A DNA stretch of 64,000 nt from Profundicola sp051011115 (GTDB taxonomy: Bacteria > Bacteroidota > Bacteroidia > Flavobacteriales > Weeksellaceae): the NCBI GenBank assembly GCA_051011115.1, contig JBPCUN010000142.1:12153-76152 (forward strand). The letters are read 5' to 3'. Position numbers and translations under genes: made by a program. This document shows, piece after piece, positions 53,397 through 61,992 of the stretch (position 1 is its first letter; every line of letters begins with the position of its first letter). Under the pieces are notes generated by a model, which ran no database searches, was not told the origin of the DNA, and was given only the letters and a program-made list of their open reading frames with translations.

Positions 53397-55808
53397 ATGG
53401 CAACAAATAAAGAAACAGTTTACATTCCTTTAGAGGATGTAGAAAGCGAACACTGTGCATTGATAGTCGAAAAAGGACTGGCACAGGTAAAAGGCGTAGA
53501 AACCCACAAAGTAGAGCTAAATAACCGCAGGGCGGCTATTACCGTAAATGATAACGAGGTAGTAGGAGAAGCTGTAAAAGCGATTAAAGATTTAGGCTAC
53601 GGCGTTCCAACCGTTAAACATACATATCCCGTATTGGGTATGACCTGCGCATCTTGTGCGGGCAGTGCCGAGAGTATGGTAAAATACGCTCCGGGCGTGG
53701 TAGATGCTTCGGTAAACTTTGGTACGGGCAACCTTACCGTGGAGTTCCTGCCGAATATGACCAATTCCGAGCAAATCAGAAAGGCGGTACAGGATGGCGG
53801 TTATGACTTACTGCTTGAAGACGAAAACAAGCAGCAGGAAACATTAGAAGCTATCCACGCCGAAAAATTCAGAAAACTTAAAAACAAAACCATTTGGGCG
53901 GTAATCCTATCGCTTCCGGTAGTCATTATCGGTATGTTCTTTATGGATATGCCTTACGGTAATGAGATAATGTGGGCATTCTCCACTCCGGTAGTCCTTT
54001 GGTTAGGTAAAGACTTCTTTATTAATGCGTGGAAACAGGCAAAACACCGTTCTGCCAATATGGATACCCTCGTAGCATTGAGTACAGGTATTGCTTATAT
54101 ATTCAGTGTATTCAATATGCTGTTTATGGACTTTTGGCATCAGAGAGGCTTACACGCTCACGTGTATTTTGAAGCAGCCGCCGTTATTATCGCATTCATT
54201 CTGTTAGGTAAGCTGCTGGAAGAAAAAGCCAAAGGAAACACCTCATCAGCTATTAAAAAACTGATGGGCTTACAGCCGAAAACGGTTATCGTGATAGAAG
54301 CTGACGGTACGGAAAGACAAAAAGCCATCGAAGATGTGAACGCAGGCGATATTATCTTAGTTAAGCCAGGCGAAAAAATTGCGGTAGATGGTATGGTGGT
54401 ATCGGGCAATTCGTATGTAGATGAAAGTATGCTAAGCGGCGAGCCTGTACCTGTACTGAAAAAAGAAAACGAAAAGGTATTTGCAGGTACAATCAACCAA
54501 AAAGGCAGCTTCCAGTTCAAGGCGGTTAAAGTGGGCAAAGAAACAATGCTTGCCCAAATCATCAAAATGGTACAGGATGCACAGGGAAGCAAAGCTCCGG
54601 TACAGAAATTGGTCGATAAAATCGCAGGTATTTTCGTTCCGGTAGTAATGGGTATTGCTATCCTGACATTTGTACTATGGTTCATTTTGGGTGGCGATAA
54701 CGGTGTAGTACAGGGATTATTGGCAGCCGTTACCGTATTGGTTATTGCTTGTCCTTGTGCTTTGGGCTTGGCAACACCAACCGCTATTATGGTGGGCGTT
54801 GGTAAAGGTGCTGAAAACGGTATTTTGATTAAAGATGCGGAAAGTCTGGAATTGGCTAAAAAAGTAAACGCTATCGTTTTAGACAAAACCGGAACCATTA
54901 CCGAGGGAAGACCACAGGTTACAGGCATCCAATGGCTGAACAATGACGATGCGACCAAAGATATTTTATTGAGCATCGAAAAACAATCGGAACACCCGTT
55001 GGCGGAAGCCGTTGTTAAACATCTGGACGGAGTTTCTACCACTACGTTATCAAACTTCGACAGTATTACAGGTAAAGGAGCAAAAGCCAATCACAATAAC
55101 GAAACCTATTTTGTAGGTAATAAAAAGCTCTTAGCTGAAAACAAGATTACCATTGGGGAGCAACTGCAACTGCAAGCCGATGAATGGGGCAAACAGTCCA
55201 AAACCGTTATTTGGTTTGCAAACAGCAAACAGGCACTTTCGGTAGTGGCTATTTCCGATAAAATCAAAGAAACATCGGTAGCAGCTATCAAAGAAATGCA
55301 GGATATGGGCATTGACCTGTATATGCTGACCGGAGATAACGAAGCAACTGCCAAAGCCATTGCACAACAAACAGGTATCAAGCATTACAAAGCGGAAGTA
55401 TTGCCACAGCACAAAGCCGACTTTGTAAAAGAACTGCAACAACAAGGCAAAGTGGTAGCGATGGTTGGCGATGGTATCAATGACAGTACAGCTTTAGCAA
55501 CAGCCGATGTCAGTATCGCAATGGGTAAAGGTTCGGATATCGCAATGGACGTAGCTAAAATGACCATCATTTCATCAGACCTTACCAAAATACCACAGGC
55601 AATAAGATTATCAAAGCAGACCGTTGCTACCATTAAGCAAAACCTGTTCTGGGCATTCATCTACAACCTTATCGGTATTCCTATTGCAGCAGGTATTCTT
55701 TACCCAATCAACGGCTTCTTATTAAACCCGATGATTGCAGGAGCGGCAATGGCATTAAGCAGTGTGAGTGTGGTAAGCAATAGTTTACGTTTAAAATGGA
55801 AAAAATAA
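53397..55808 (+). CDS. copA: Copper-translocating P1B-type ATPase (CopA-like)
   Basis: An 803-residue P-type ATPase exporting Cu(I) from the cytosol. It has two N-terminal HMA domains, the first degenerate (only Cys20 in ESEHCALIV), the second with GMTCASC (Cys84, Cys87). Eight helices follow with CPCALGLATP (about 453), the phosphorylated Asp in DKTGT (about 495), HP in SEHPLAEA and GDGINDS (about 691). The C-terminal TM segments carry the N and MSS residues of Cu+ ATPases. Driven from the operon start at 53397; DUF5661 and CDF genes follow. Confidence 0.93.
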   Translation: MATNKETVYIPLEDVESEHCALIVEKGLAQVKGVETHKVELNNRRAAITVNDNEVVGEAVKAIKDLGYGVPTVKHTYPVLGMTCASCAGSAESMVKYAPGVVDASVNFGTGNLTVEFLPNMTNSEQIRKAVQDGGYDLLLEDENKQQETLEAIHAEKFRKLKNKTIWAVILSLPVVIIGMFFMDMPYGNEIMWAFSTPVVLWLGKDFFINAWKQAKHRSANMDTLVALSTGIAYIFSVFNMLFMDFWHQRGLHAHVYFEAAAVIIAFILLGKLLEEKAKGNTSSAIKKLMGLQPKTVIVIEADGTERQKAIEDVNAGDIILVKPGEKIAVDGMVVSGNSYVDESMLSGEPVPVLKKENEKVFAGTINQKGSFQFKAVKVGKETMLAQIIKMVQDAQGSKAPVQKLVDKIAGIFVPVVMGIAILTFVLWFILGGDNGVVQGLLAAVTVLVIACPCALGLATPTAIMVGVGKGAENGILIKDAESLELAKKVNAIVLDKTGTITEGRPQVTGIQWLNNDDATKDILLSIEKQSEHPLAEAVVKHLDGVSTTTLSNFDSITGKGAKANHNNETYFVGNKKLLAENKITIGEQLQLQADEWGKQSKTVIWFANSKQALSVVAISDKIKETSVAAIKEMQDMGIDLYMLTGDNEATAKAIAQQTGIKHYKAEVLPQHKADFVKELQQQGKVVAMVGDGINDSTALATADVSIAMGKGSDIAMDVAKMTIISSDLTKIPQAIRLSKQTVATIKQNLFWAFIYNLIGIPIAAGILYPINGFLLNPMIAGAAMALSSVSVVSNSLRLKWKK

Positions 55809-55828
55809 CTTCTAAAAAATTAAAGACA

Positions 55829-56101
55829 ATGGAAAAGAAAACACATTTTACGGCAGAGCAAGCCAAATCTATTGGCGACCAGTTGAATATTGACTGGAAT
55901 AAAATTCCATTAAATGAGTTTCGTGTAGGGCTTGAAGTGGAACTGGAACACGGCTTGCAAGATGAGGCAACCAATGTAACAGGTAATGACCCTATTCTTA
56001 CGGCAAAAATTGCCTTATCCCACTTAAACGCATTTTCAGATTATTATACAAGATTGTACAAAGGTTTTGGAATGGAAGTTCCACAATTAGGCAACGAATA
56101 A
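55829..56101 (+). CDS. DUF5661 protein
   Basis: A 90-residue protein matching DUF5661 (HFTAEQAKSIGDQLNIDWNKIPLNEFRVGLEVELEHGL and NAFSDYYTRLYKG). Function unknown; often beside metal-resistance genes. The ATG at 55829 is preferred over 55796, which overlaps the ATPase gene. Confidence 0.82.
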   Translation: MEKKTHFTAEQAKSIGDQLNIDWNKIPLNEFRVGLEVELEHGLQDEATNVTGNDPILTAKIALSHLNAFSDYYTRLYKGFGMEVPQLGNE

Positions 56102-56113
56102 TTAAGAAAGAAT

Positions 56114-57064
56114 ATGGGACACGACCACGGGCACAGCCACTCGCACAGTGCGAATAAAAAGACCTTAACCATTAGCTTGGTTATCATTACGTTGTATATG
56201 GCAGTAGAGGTAATCGGCGGATTACTGACAAACAGCCTTGCATTATTAGCAGATGCCGGACATATGTTGAGCGATGCGGTATCATTGTTCATTGCATTGA
56301 TGGCATTTAAGTTCAGCAGCAAGGTAGCCGACTACGGCAAGACCTACGGCTACAAAAGATTTGAAATACTGGCGGCGGTTATCAACGGCGCAACGCTGAT
56401 TTTGATTTCAGCTTATATCATTTACGAAGCGATAGAACGCTTCCAAAACCCGCCGGAAATTCAATCAAGCGGTATGCTCATCGTGGCATTCATCGGCTTA
56501 CTCGTTAATGTGCTTGTAGCCTGGATAATGATGCGTGGGGCTGACGTAAAAGAAAACCTCAATATGCGTGGCGCATACCTGCACGTAATCAGCGATATGC
56601 TTGGTTCGGTTGGTGCTATCATCGCAGCCTTGCTCATTATGTTCTTTGGTTGGGGATGGGCAGACCCATTGGCAAGTGTTATCGTTTCCATACTGGTATT
56701 GAGAAGCGGTTATTTAGTAACCAAATCATCGGTACACGTATTAATGGAGGGCACACCGGAGAATGTTGAGGTTGAAAAGGTAACTGGAAAAATCCTGAAC
56801 ACCAACGGTATCAGCGGCATTCACGACCTGCATATCTGGACGATTACAAGCGGTTTGAACGCCCTTACCTGCCACGCCGTAGTTGATGAAAAAATGACGA
56901 TTGGAGAAAGTGAAGTAATGCTTCGTAAAATAGAGCACGATTTGGAACACCTGAACATTCATCACGTAACTATTCAGTTAGAAACACCTGCCCATACACA
57001 CGATAATTCAGTATTGTGCAATGTAAAGGCAGACCCATCAGGACACGACCATCATCATCATTAA
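56114..57064 (+). CDS. czcD: CDF cation efflux protein (CzcD/ZitB-like)
   Basis: A 316-residue six-helix cation diffusion facilitator exchanging Zn/Cd/Co for protons. His-rich ends (HDHGHSHSHS and HDHHHH), the transport site D..H in helix 2 (ADAGHMLSDAV, residues about 47-54) and HVISDMLGS in helix 5, then the C-terminal cytosolic domain (GISGIHDLHIWTITSGL). A lack of Cys argues for Zn-type metals rather than copper. Starts 12 bases after the DUF5661 gene. Confidence 0.92.
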   Translation: MGHDHGHSHSHSANKKTLTISLVIITLYMAVEVIGGLLTNSLALLADAGHMLSDAVSLFIALMAFKFSSKVADYGKTYGYKRFEILAAVINGATLILISAYIIYEAIERFQNPPEIQSSGMLIVAFIGLLVNVLVAWIMMRGADVKENLNMRGAYLHVISDMLGSVGAIIAALLIMFFGWGWADPLASVIVSILVLRSGYLVTKSSVHVLMEGTPENVEVEKVTGKILNTNGISGIHDLHIWTITSGLNALTCHAVVDEKMTIGESEVMLRKIEHDLEHLNIHHVTIQLETPAHTHDNSVLCNVKADPSGHDHHHH

Positions 57065-57117
57065 TTCAGTTGAATACTATTTAAAAACAAGTTTTAATCT
57101 CTAAAAAGGAAATAGAA

Positions 57118-57474
57118 ATGAAAGTGAGCAAATTATTGATAGGCGCATTCGCCTCGTTAACTATCCTCTTGGCATCTTGCGGTGGCGATACCAAAACAGC
57201 AAAGGACGGACACGTACACACAGCGGGCGATGGACACGACCACGCTACGGAACAGGTTGAAAAACCTGCCGAAAAAACAACCGCAAAAAACAGAAATGAA
57301 AAAGGCGAATTAGTTGATGCGTCAGGACACCTGATTACGGGTTGTCCGGGGCATAAAGAAATGATAGGTTCGCAGGGCGATATGTGCCCGAAGTGCGAAT
57401 ATATGGTAATGATACCTATCACTTGGGATATTACAGGAGTAGATACGGTAAGGGTAACTGCTGTAATGTGCTGA
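57118..57474 (+). CDS. Lipoprotein with metal-binding motifs
   Basis: A 118-residue lipoprotein: lipobox TILLASC (Cys21) and a His-rich segment (DGHVHTAGDGHDH). The C-terminus carries a CPGHKEMIG..MCPKCEYMV motif reminiscent of the heavy-metal-binding domain (CPMHP..CPKCGM) of copper efflux proteins. Probably a periplasmic metal buffer. The exact family is uncertain. Confidence 0.75.
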   Translation: MKVSKLLIGAFASLTILLASCGGDTKTAKDGHVHTAGDGHDHATEQVEKPAEKTTAKNRNEKGELVDASGHLITGCPGHKEMIGSQGDMCPKCEYMVMIPITWDITGVDTVRVTAVMC

Positions 57475-57514
57475 AATTTGCAATATCAGAAAACAAATAA
57501 AATCTCAAATAGAA

Positions 57515-58021
57515 ATGAAAAAGTTAGTGTTAGCATTGTCGGTAATCGCTTTTACTGCCTGTAACAATACACCAAAAGAAGAAAAGGCAAAGGAAAGCCT
57601 TTATCCCGAAACAGAAGAAACGGTTGCACCAGCAGAAACTGGTAACGAAGCCGTAATTACCATTAATGGCGGAGATGATATGAAATTCGACAAGACCGAA
57701 CTTAAAGCCAAAGAGGGACAAACTGTAAAGCTCATTCTGAAGCACATCGGCAAAGCACCGATTGAAGCTATGGGGCACAATGTTGTCATTCTTGCCCAGG
57801 GCACAGACTTCAACGCTTTTGCCAATGCTGCGATAGATGCTAAGGACAACGGCTACATACCTAAAGGAATGGAAAACGCCGTAATCGCAAAAACGGATAT
57901 GATTGGCGGTGGGCAAACCACAGAAATTACCTTTACGGCTCCGGCAAAAGGCTCGTATGATTTCCTGTGCTCATTTCCCGGTCATTACATCTATATGAAA
58001 GGTAAATTAATCGTGGAATAG
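57515..58021 (+). CDS. Azurin (blue copper protein)
   Basis: A 168-residue lipoprotein-anchored cupredoxin. Lipobox IAFTAC (Cys16), an acidic linker, then the azurin fold with type-1 copper ligands His88 (AMGHNVV), Cys152 and His157 (LCSFPGH) and Met161 (YIYMKG). It would carry electrons or scavenge copper in the periplasm. The position beside the copper ATPase suggests a copper-handling role. Confidence 0.92.
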   Translation: MKKLVLALSVIAFTACNNTPKEEKAKESLYPETEETVAPAETGNEAVITINGGDDMKFDKTELKAKEGQTVKLILKHIGKAPIEAMGHNVVILAQGTDFNAFANAAIDAKDNGYIPKGMENAVIAKTDMIGGGQTTEITFTAPAKGSYDFLCSFPGHYIYMKGKLIVE

Positions 58022-58129
58022 AACGGCGATTTCAAAATCAGTAAAAATCACAAATCTTACAGGGAATACCATAATAGTAACACCCCGTTTAATACGGAAA
58101 TTTGTATCACAATAAAAAATAAGTTCAAA

Positions 58130-58375
58130 ATGAAAAATGTAGAATTAAGCATACCAGATATGCAAAGTGCACACTGCCAGTCGAGAGTAAACGGAGCAAT
58201 CAAAGATATTGACGGCATTAAAGTAGAAAAACTGGAAGCAGGAAAATTATCTGTTTCAGTTGAAAACGACGAAGTGAAAGAAGAGTTGGTTGAGGCGATT
58301 GAAAAAGCAGGCTACAAAGTTGGCGGCGACGACAGCGAAAAGGCTTCAAGTTGTTCAACAGGATGCTGCGGATAA
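58130..58375 (+). CDS. HMA-like small protein with altered metal motif
   Basis: An 81-residue protein with the HMA fold (MKNVELSIPDMQSAHCQSRVNGAIKDI.. VEAIEKAGYKVG), but with Ser-Ala-His-Cys where Cys-x-x-Cys is expected, and an unusual Cys-rich end (CSTGCCG). The same substitution is seen in the first HMA of the ATPase (Ser-Glu-His-Cys). It could be a cytosolic metallochaperone binding through His and Cys, or through the tail. A terminator follows. Confidence 0.8.
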   Translation: MKNVELSIPDMQSAHCQSRVNGAIKDIDGIKVEKLEAGKLSVSVENDEVKEELVEAIEKAGYKVGGDDSEKASSCSTGCCG

Positions 58376-58388
58376 GTTTTGGACAGTC

Positions 58389-58426
58389 CCGGAGCAAGTA
58401 CACCAGTACTTCTCCGGTATTTTTTA
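58389..58426 (+). terminator. Terminator after the HMA-like gene
   Basis: Stem ccggag..aagtac / gtactt..ctccgg with a 4-base loop, followed by a T6 run. Confidence 0.8.
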
Positions 58427-58480
58427 CCAAAGCTACCCACCGTATGAAACAGTTAAATCTCGTTCCATAAATAAAAAGCA

Positions 58481-58897
58481 ATGTTACAGAAACAAAATTC
58501 AGGCGACTGTTCGGAGATAATGACGAAAGTTTGCAATGTAGCAGACCGGATTATACAGAACAGATTGGACACAGGTAAATCTGCACCGTTTGCCGTACAG
58601 CTTACAAACGAATTGAAAGCAGATTATCACCAGTTGAACAATCTGTTTCTTGTTAAATGTGATATGAGCCTTGAAATTATCTATATCAGGCGCATTATCG
58701 AAAAGGTAAAAGAGTTACTGGTGTACACCGAGCAATCGCTGTCACAAATCGCAAAAGCGTTAGGCTATCAAAAGCCGACGGAACTATCCGAGCAATTAAT
58801 GACCTATACGGGATTAACGTCTGCCCATTTTAAGCAGATAAGAAAAAACAAGCTCGAAATCATCAGAAGACAACAGGAAAAGCAAAACGAACTATAA
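58481..58897 (+). CDS. AraC-type regulator (no HMA domain)
   Basis: A 138-residue protein: helical N-terminal part (DCSEIMTKVCNVADRIIQNRLDT, three Cys) and an AraC HTH (VEK-type: EKVKELLVYTEQSLSQIAKALGYQKPTELSEQLMTYTGLTSAHFKQIRK) clearly related to the two HMA-AraC proteins. Its metal-binding domain is lacking or replaced by the Cys-bearing N-terminus. Confidence 0.85.
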   Translation: MLQKQNSGDCSEIMTKVCNVADRIIQNRLDTGKSAPFAVQLTNELKADYHQLNNLFLVKCDMSLEIIYIRRIIEKVKELLVYTEQSLSQIAKALGYQKPTELSEQLMTYTGLTSAHFKQIRKNKLEIIRRQQEKQNEL

Positions 58898-58927
58898 TTA
58901 TCAGAACAGCAAACTAGAAGTCTTTAT

Positions 58928-58966
58928 GAAACCTCGCTTTGTGTACAGGAGCAGAGGTTTTCTTTT
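58928..58966 (+). terminator. Terminator after the AraC gene
   Basis: Stem aaacctc / gaggttt with a long loop and a T-rich tail (ttcttttt). Confidence 0.6.
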
Positions 58967-58998
58967 TATCAGCAATGCAAGACAGGAAAAACCGAGGG

Positions 58999-60069
58999 AT
59001 GAAGAAATACACGTGGCGAACACATAAAATTATAAAGGAAACCGAAGATACCATTACTCTATACTTTGACACGGAGCAGCAGGCGTTTACCTACCTGCCC
59101 GGTCAGTACCTCAACATCAGGCTTACCGTAAACGGCGAACTGCTCATACGTTCGTATTCGTTCAGTTCTGTGCCGTCTGACGAATTTCCCGCCATTACTA
59201 TTAAAAGGGTTACAGGTGGAAAGATGAGCAATTACATCTTAGATAATGCAGACAACATCGAAACCTGGGAAATAGAAGCCCCATTTGGCAGCTTTGTTTT
59301 AGAAAAACCGATAGCCGAGCAATCCCAAATTGTTTTACTGGCAGGCGGTAGCGGTATTTCTCCGTTATATGCAATGCTGAAAAGCGTTGAAAACAGCAAT
59401 CAAATACCCTTACTGGTGTACAGCAATAAAACACCGGAAGAAACCATATTTTGGAATGAACTGGAAGCGATGCAGGCAGCGCAAGAATTGAATATTTGTT
59501 ATTCCTTTACTACACCTGATTTTATTTCCACCAAACTCAACCACGTTGCAGGCAGGTTCAATCTGCTTGTTTTACGTTCGGTCATTAAAAGACTGGTTGG
59601 CGAGGTTGCTGAAGCCCATTATTACATCTGCGGACCCAATGGGCTGATGGATTTATACCGGGATGCATTAACGGGTTTGAACATTCCCGAAGACCATATC
59701 CATTTGGAATACTTCGACCCGGTTCCGGAGAATGCGGGCGATTTGGAAACGGACGGTACTGTTAAGGATGTGATTGTAAACTATTACGAGGATTACTACG
59801 AGAACGAGGAAAAGCAAACGTATGAATGCACATCGCTCATTGAGGTGCAGCCGAAGCAGTCGCTTCTGGATGCGATGAAAGAGCACCATATCAAAGTGGC
59901 GAGTTCCTGTAAGAATGGAACCTGCGGGGCTTGTTGGGCAGTAAAAACCGATGGCGAAGTTCGGATGCTCCATAACGGGGCACTGACAGAACAGGATATG
60001 GCAGAGGGAATAATTTTGCTGTGCCAAAGCTACCCGATGAATGCGGATGTTTGTGTTACGGTACAGTAA
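58999..60069 (+). CDS. FNR-like oxidoreductase with 2Fe-2S domain
   Basis: A 356-residue flavoprotein: FAD-binding barrel (RSYSFSSVPSDE at about 51-62), NAD(P)-binding part (LLAGGSGISPLYAML and YYICGPNGLMDLYRDAL) and a C-terminal plant-type 2Fe-2S ferredoxin domain (SSCKNGTCGACWAV, then LLCQSYP). The architecture matches PaaE/Hmp-like reductases and could feed electrons to a partner such as azurin. Start MKKYTWRTHK at 58999, preceded by gaggg; a longer frame to 58939 lacks homology and overlaps the terminator. Confidence 0.9.
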   Translation: MKKYTWRTHKIIKETEDTITLYFDTEQQAFTYLPGQYLNIRLTVNGELLIRSYSFSSVPSDEFPAITIKRVTGGKMSNYILDNADNIETWEIEAPFGSFVLEKPIAEQSQIVLLAGGSGISPLYAMLKSVENSNQIPLLVYSNKTPEETIFWNELEAMQAAQELNICYSFTTPDFISTKLNHVAGRFNLLVLRSVIKRLVGEVAEAHYYICGPNGLMDLYRDALTGLNIPEDHIHLEYFDPVPENAGDLETDGTVKDVIVNYYEDYYENEEKQTYECTSLIEVQPKQSLLDAMKEHHIKVASSCKNGTCGACWAVKTDGEVRMLHNGALTEQDMAEGIILLCQSYPMNADVCVTVQ

Positions 60070-60084
60070 TATCCATATAGAAAG

Positions 60085-60124
60085 AGGGCAAAATTACAGC
60101 TTTTTATAGCTGCTGTTTTGCCCT
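60085..60124. terminator. Bidirectional terminator
   Basis: Stem agggcaaaa / ttttgccct with an inner cagc / gctg stem, between convergent genes. Confidence 0.75.
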
Positions 60125-60134
60125 TGTTGTTTTA

Positions 60135-60446
60135 TCATTCTTTTTTTAGTGCCAGTTTGCGGAGCATTGCCGTACTCATACTATCGGTATAAGCACCATA
60201 AGCCGTAACCAAAATTCCTTTTAAACCGTCTTTCGAGGCAATGCCATATACCGTAGCCTCATCGCTTGGGTTGCTTTCGCCCTCATAGCGATAGACCTGC
60301 TCAATCTCAAAATCATCATTGGTATATTTGTTACCGCCGCAGATTAAACAGTTCTCTTCGAGGTTGAAATCCACGTTATACCCCTCGTTGCGTAGGTTCT
60401 GTATCGCTACCAAAACCGTAGCGTATTTGTACGTTACATTTGTCAT
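60135..60446 (-). CDS. Conserved small protein of unknown function
   Basis: A 103-residue protein (TYKYATVLVAIQNLRNEGYNVDFNLEENCLICGGNKYTNDDFEIEQVYRYEG..). Homologues in Bacteroidetes are sometimes named after phosphoribosyl pyrophosphate synthetase, but the protein is far too short and has no PRPP motif. A single Cys-x-x-Gly box (CLICGG) is noticeable. Role unknown. Confidence 0.65.
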   Translation of the reverse strand: MTNVTYKYATVLVAIQNLRNEGYNVDFNLEENCLICGGNKYTNDDFEIEQVYRYEGESNPSDEATVYGIASKDGLKGILVTAYGAYTDSMSTAMLRKLALKKE

Positions 60447-60491
60447 AGTAATAGTATTTTAAATTGCTGCTTACCGTTCCCTACTTTCCTG

Positions 60492-60758
60492 TCAGAAATC
60501 TTCTTTCAGTAGGTCTTTGAGCTTCCGGTGCTGTATGCACAGTTCGGCATACATTGTTTTCAGCCTGCTGTTTTCTTCGTTTAAATTTACCAATTCTACA
60601 AGAATATCCATCCCTAAATCCTTGTATTTGTGTTTCAGTTCAAAAATGTTCGTGCCGTAAACGCCGTATTTCTCGAAAAGTTCCAGTCCGCTTTTGCCTG
60701 CGTTGTAATCTTTCAGCACCTTTAAAACCTGATGTTCGTTGCTCTTTTTGTTCTTCAT
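60492..60758 (-). CDS. Orphan IS3-type OrfA (transposase HTH)
   Basis: An 88-residue protein with the IS3-family OrfA pattern: HTH KVLKDYNAGKSGLELFEKYGVYGTNIFELKHKY, then the leucine-zipper-like NEENSRLKTMYAELCIQHRKLKDLL. No OrfB (catalytic DDE) follows; the downstream space holds an unrelated gene. Probably a remnant of an insertion sequence, or a recruited DNA-binding protein. Confidence 0.7.
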   Translation of the reverse strand: MKNKKSNEHQVLKVLKDYNAGKSGLELFEKYGVYGTNIFELKHKYKDLGMDILVELVNLNEENSRLKTMYAELCIQHRKLKDLLKEDF

Positions 60759-60965
60759 TTTTATACGGATGTTGTCTGTTACAAAATTCCGTAAGATGGT
60801 CGGAAGTAGCTATGTACTTTTCCTTGTTTAGTTTATGATATTTAATGTTACTGCACCGATTTTCATAAAATTTCACAAAACAAAGCCGGAATATCATAAT
60901 AGTTTGTCGGGGACAAATGCAGAATTTTGACCATTGAATAAAGGAACTTATACATTTTAGAAGCT

Positions 60966-61556
60966 ATGACACTATTAATAAAAGGAATGGTGTGTAATAG
61001 ATGTACCTATGTTCTTGAACAGGAATTGACAGCGTTGGGTTTTGAGGTTTTGGATATAAAACTGGGGCAAGCCATCATAAAGGATACGACAGACTTTTCG
61101 CAGAAGTTGGGAGTAATCAAAACGATGCTGAAAGGCATCGGCTTGGAACTGATGTACAACAAAAACCAAAAGACAATAAACAGGATAAAAGAGTTGGTGG
61201 AGAAAGGTATCACGTTGCAACTGCAAAGCGGCAAACCTACCAAATTCACAACCTTAATCAGTGGCAAGCTGCACAAGAACTACGATACATTGAGTGCCTT
61301 ATTTTCTTCGGCAGAGGGAATAACACTTGAAAAGTACATCATTCATCGGAAAATTGAAAAGGTAAAAGAGCTTTTGGCAGATACCGAAATGTCTTTGACC
61401 GAGATTGCCCACCTATTGGGGTACAGCAGTCAGGCATACCTTTCCAACCAGTTGAAAAAGCACACAGGCTTTACATCAAGCTATTTCAGGCAGGTAAAGC
61501 AGGAGCACGAGCATACCCTAAATATGCAAATGGACGAAGAGCATACCCCGCATTAA
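60966..61556 (+). CDS. AraC-type regulator with metal-binding N-terminus
   Basis: A 196-residue paralogue of the gene at 52743: HMA-like N-terminus with Cys-x-x-Cys (LLIKGMVCNRCTYVLEQEL) and a C-terminal AraC HTH (EKVKELLADTEMSLTEIAHLLGYSSQAYLSNQLKKHTGFTSSYFRQVK). It ends in a His-rich tail (EHEHTLNMQMDEEHTPH). Likely regulator of the RND efflux operon downstream. Confidence 0.85.
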   Translation: MTLLIKGMVCNRCTYVLEQELTALGFEVLDIKLGQAIIKDTTDFSQKLGVIKTMLKGIGLELMYNKNQKTINRIKELVEKGITLQLQSGKPTKFTTLISGKLHKNYDTLSALFSSAEGITLEKYIIHRKIEKVKELLADTEMSLTEIAHLLGYSSQAYLSNQLKKHTGFTSSYFRQVKQEHEHTLNMQMDEEHTPH

Positions 61557-61611
61557 GGGTTTTTCAATCCATCAACAAGGCAATACGCTGAATTTATTAA
61601 TGCGGACATCG

Positions 61612-61642
61612 GAGCTACTGAAACATCAGTAGCTCTGTTTGT
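61612..61642 (+). terminator. Hairpin after the HMA-AraC gene
   Basis: Perfect 10-base stem gagctactga / tcagtagctc, loop AACA, followed by tgtttgttt. Confidence 0.75.
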
Positions 61643-61726
61643 TTACGGCACATACAAGCCATTCAAAAAAGTAAATTTCACAACTTTTACCCGTCATTTC
61701 GTATGGCTGCTCTATGGCGCTAACCC

Positions 61727-61734
61727 GACCTTTG
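61727..61734 (+). promoter_or_regulatory. Candidate -7 box of the RND operon
   Basis: GACCTTTG followed by C; the same gacctttgc box precedes the SMR gene (near 36537). It would give a leader of about 250 bases before the adaptor gene. Confidence 0.35.
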
Positions 61735-61776
61735 CTCCTGATATTTTAAGATTTTCAAAGTTTAACAACAAATAAG

Positions 61777-61905
61777 ATGACAGATACAACAACTGCACTT
61801 AATCCGGCTATTTGCAGGAGAACCCCGTTCCGTTTTACGCCCGAACAAAGGATAACAAAAAAGCTATTCAGCATTTGCAACCAGGTTCCCAAAACTGACG
61901 GATAG
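61777..61905 (+). CDS. Possible 42-codon leader ORF
   Basis: An open frame of 42 codons (MTDTTTALNPAICRRTPF.. to CNQVPKTDG) with a plausible start in the leader of the RND operon. No family recognised. It might be a leader peptide or a remnant of a longer gene. The rest of 61643-61992 shows no gene. Confidence 0.35.
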   Translation: MTDTTTALNPAICRRTPFRFTPEQRITKKLFSICNQVPKTDG

Positions 61906-61992
61906 CTATTGCCATAGAATTTAAAAATATGTTGAAACAGGAAAAATCAATAGCGCATTGCTCCAAAAATTAAGTAACAAAATAAATTTAAA

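Noticed and set aside
54158..55090. 310-residue frame antisense to the copper ATPase
   Set aside because: It lies wholly within a gene with clear P-type ATPase motifs; its Ser/Thr/Pro-rich translation has no family features.
60135..60446. Phosphoribosyl pyrophosphate synthetase
   Set aside because: 103 residues only, and no PRPP-binding or flexible-loop motif.
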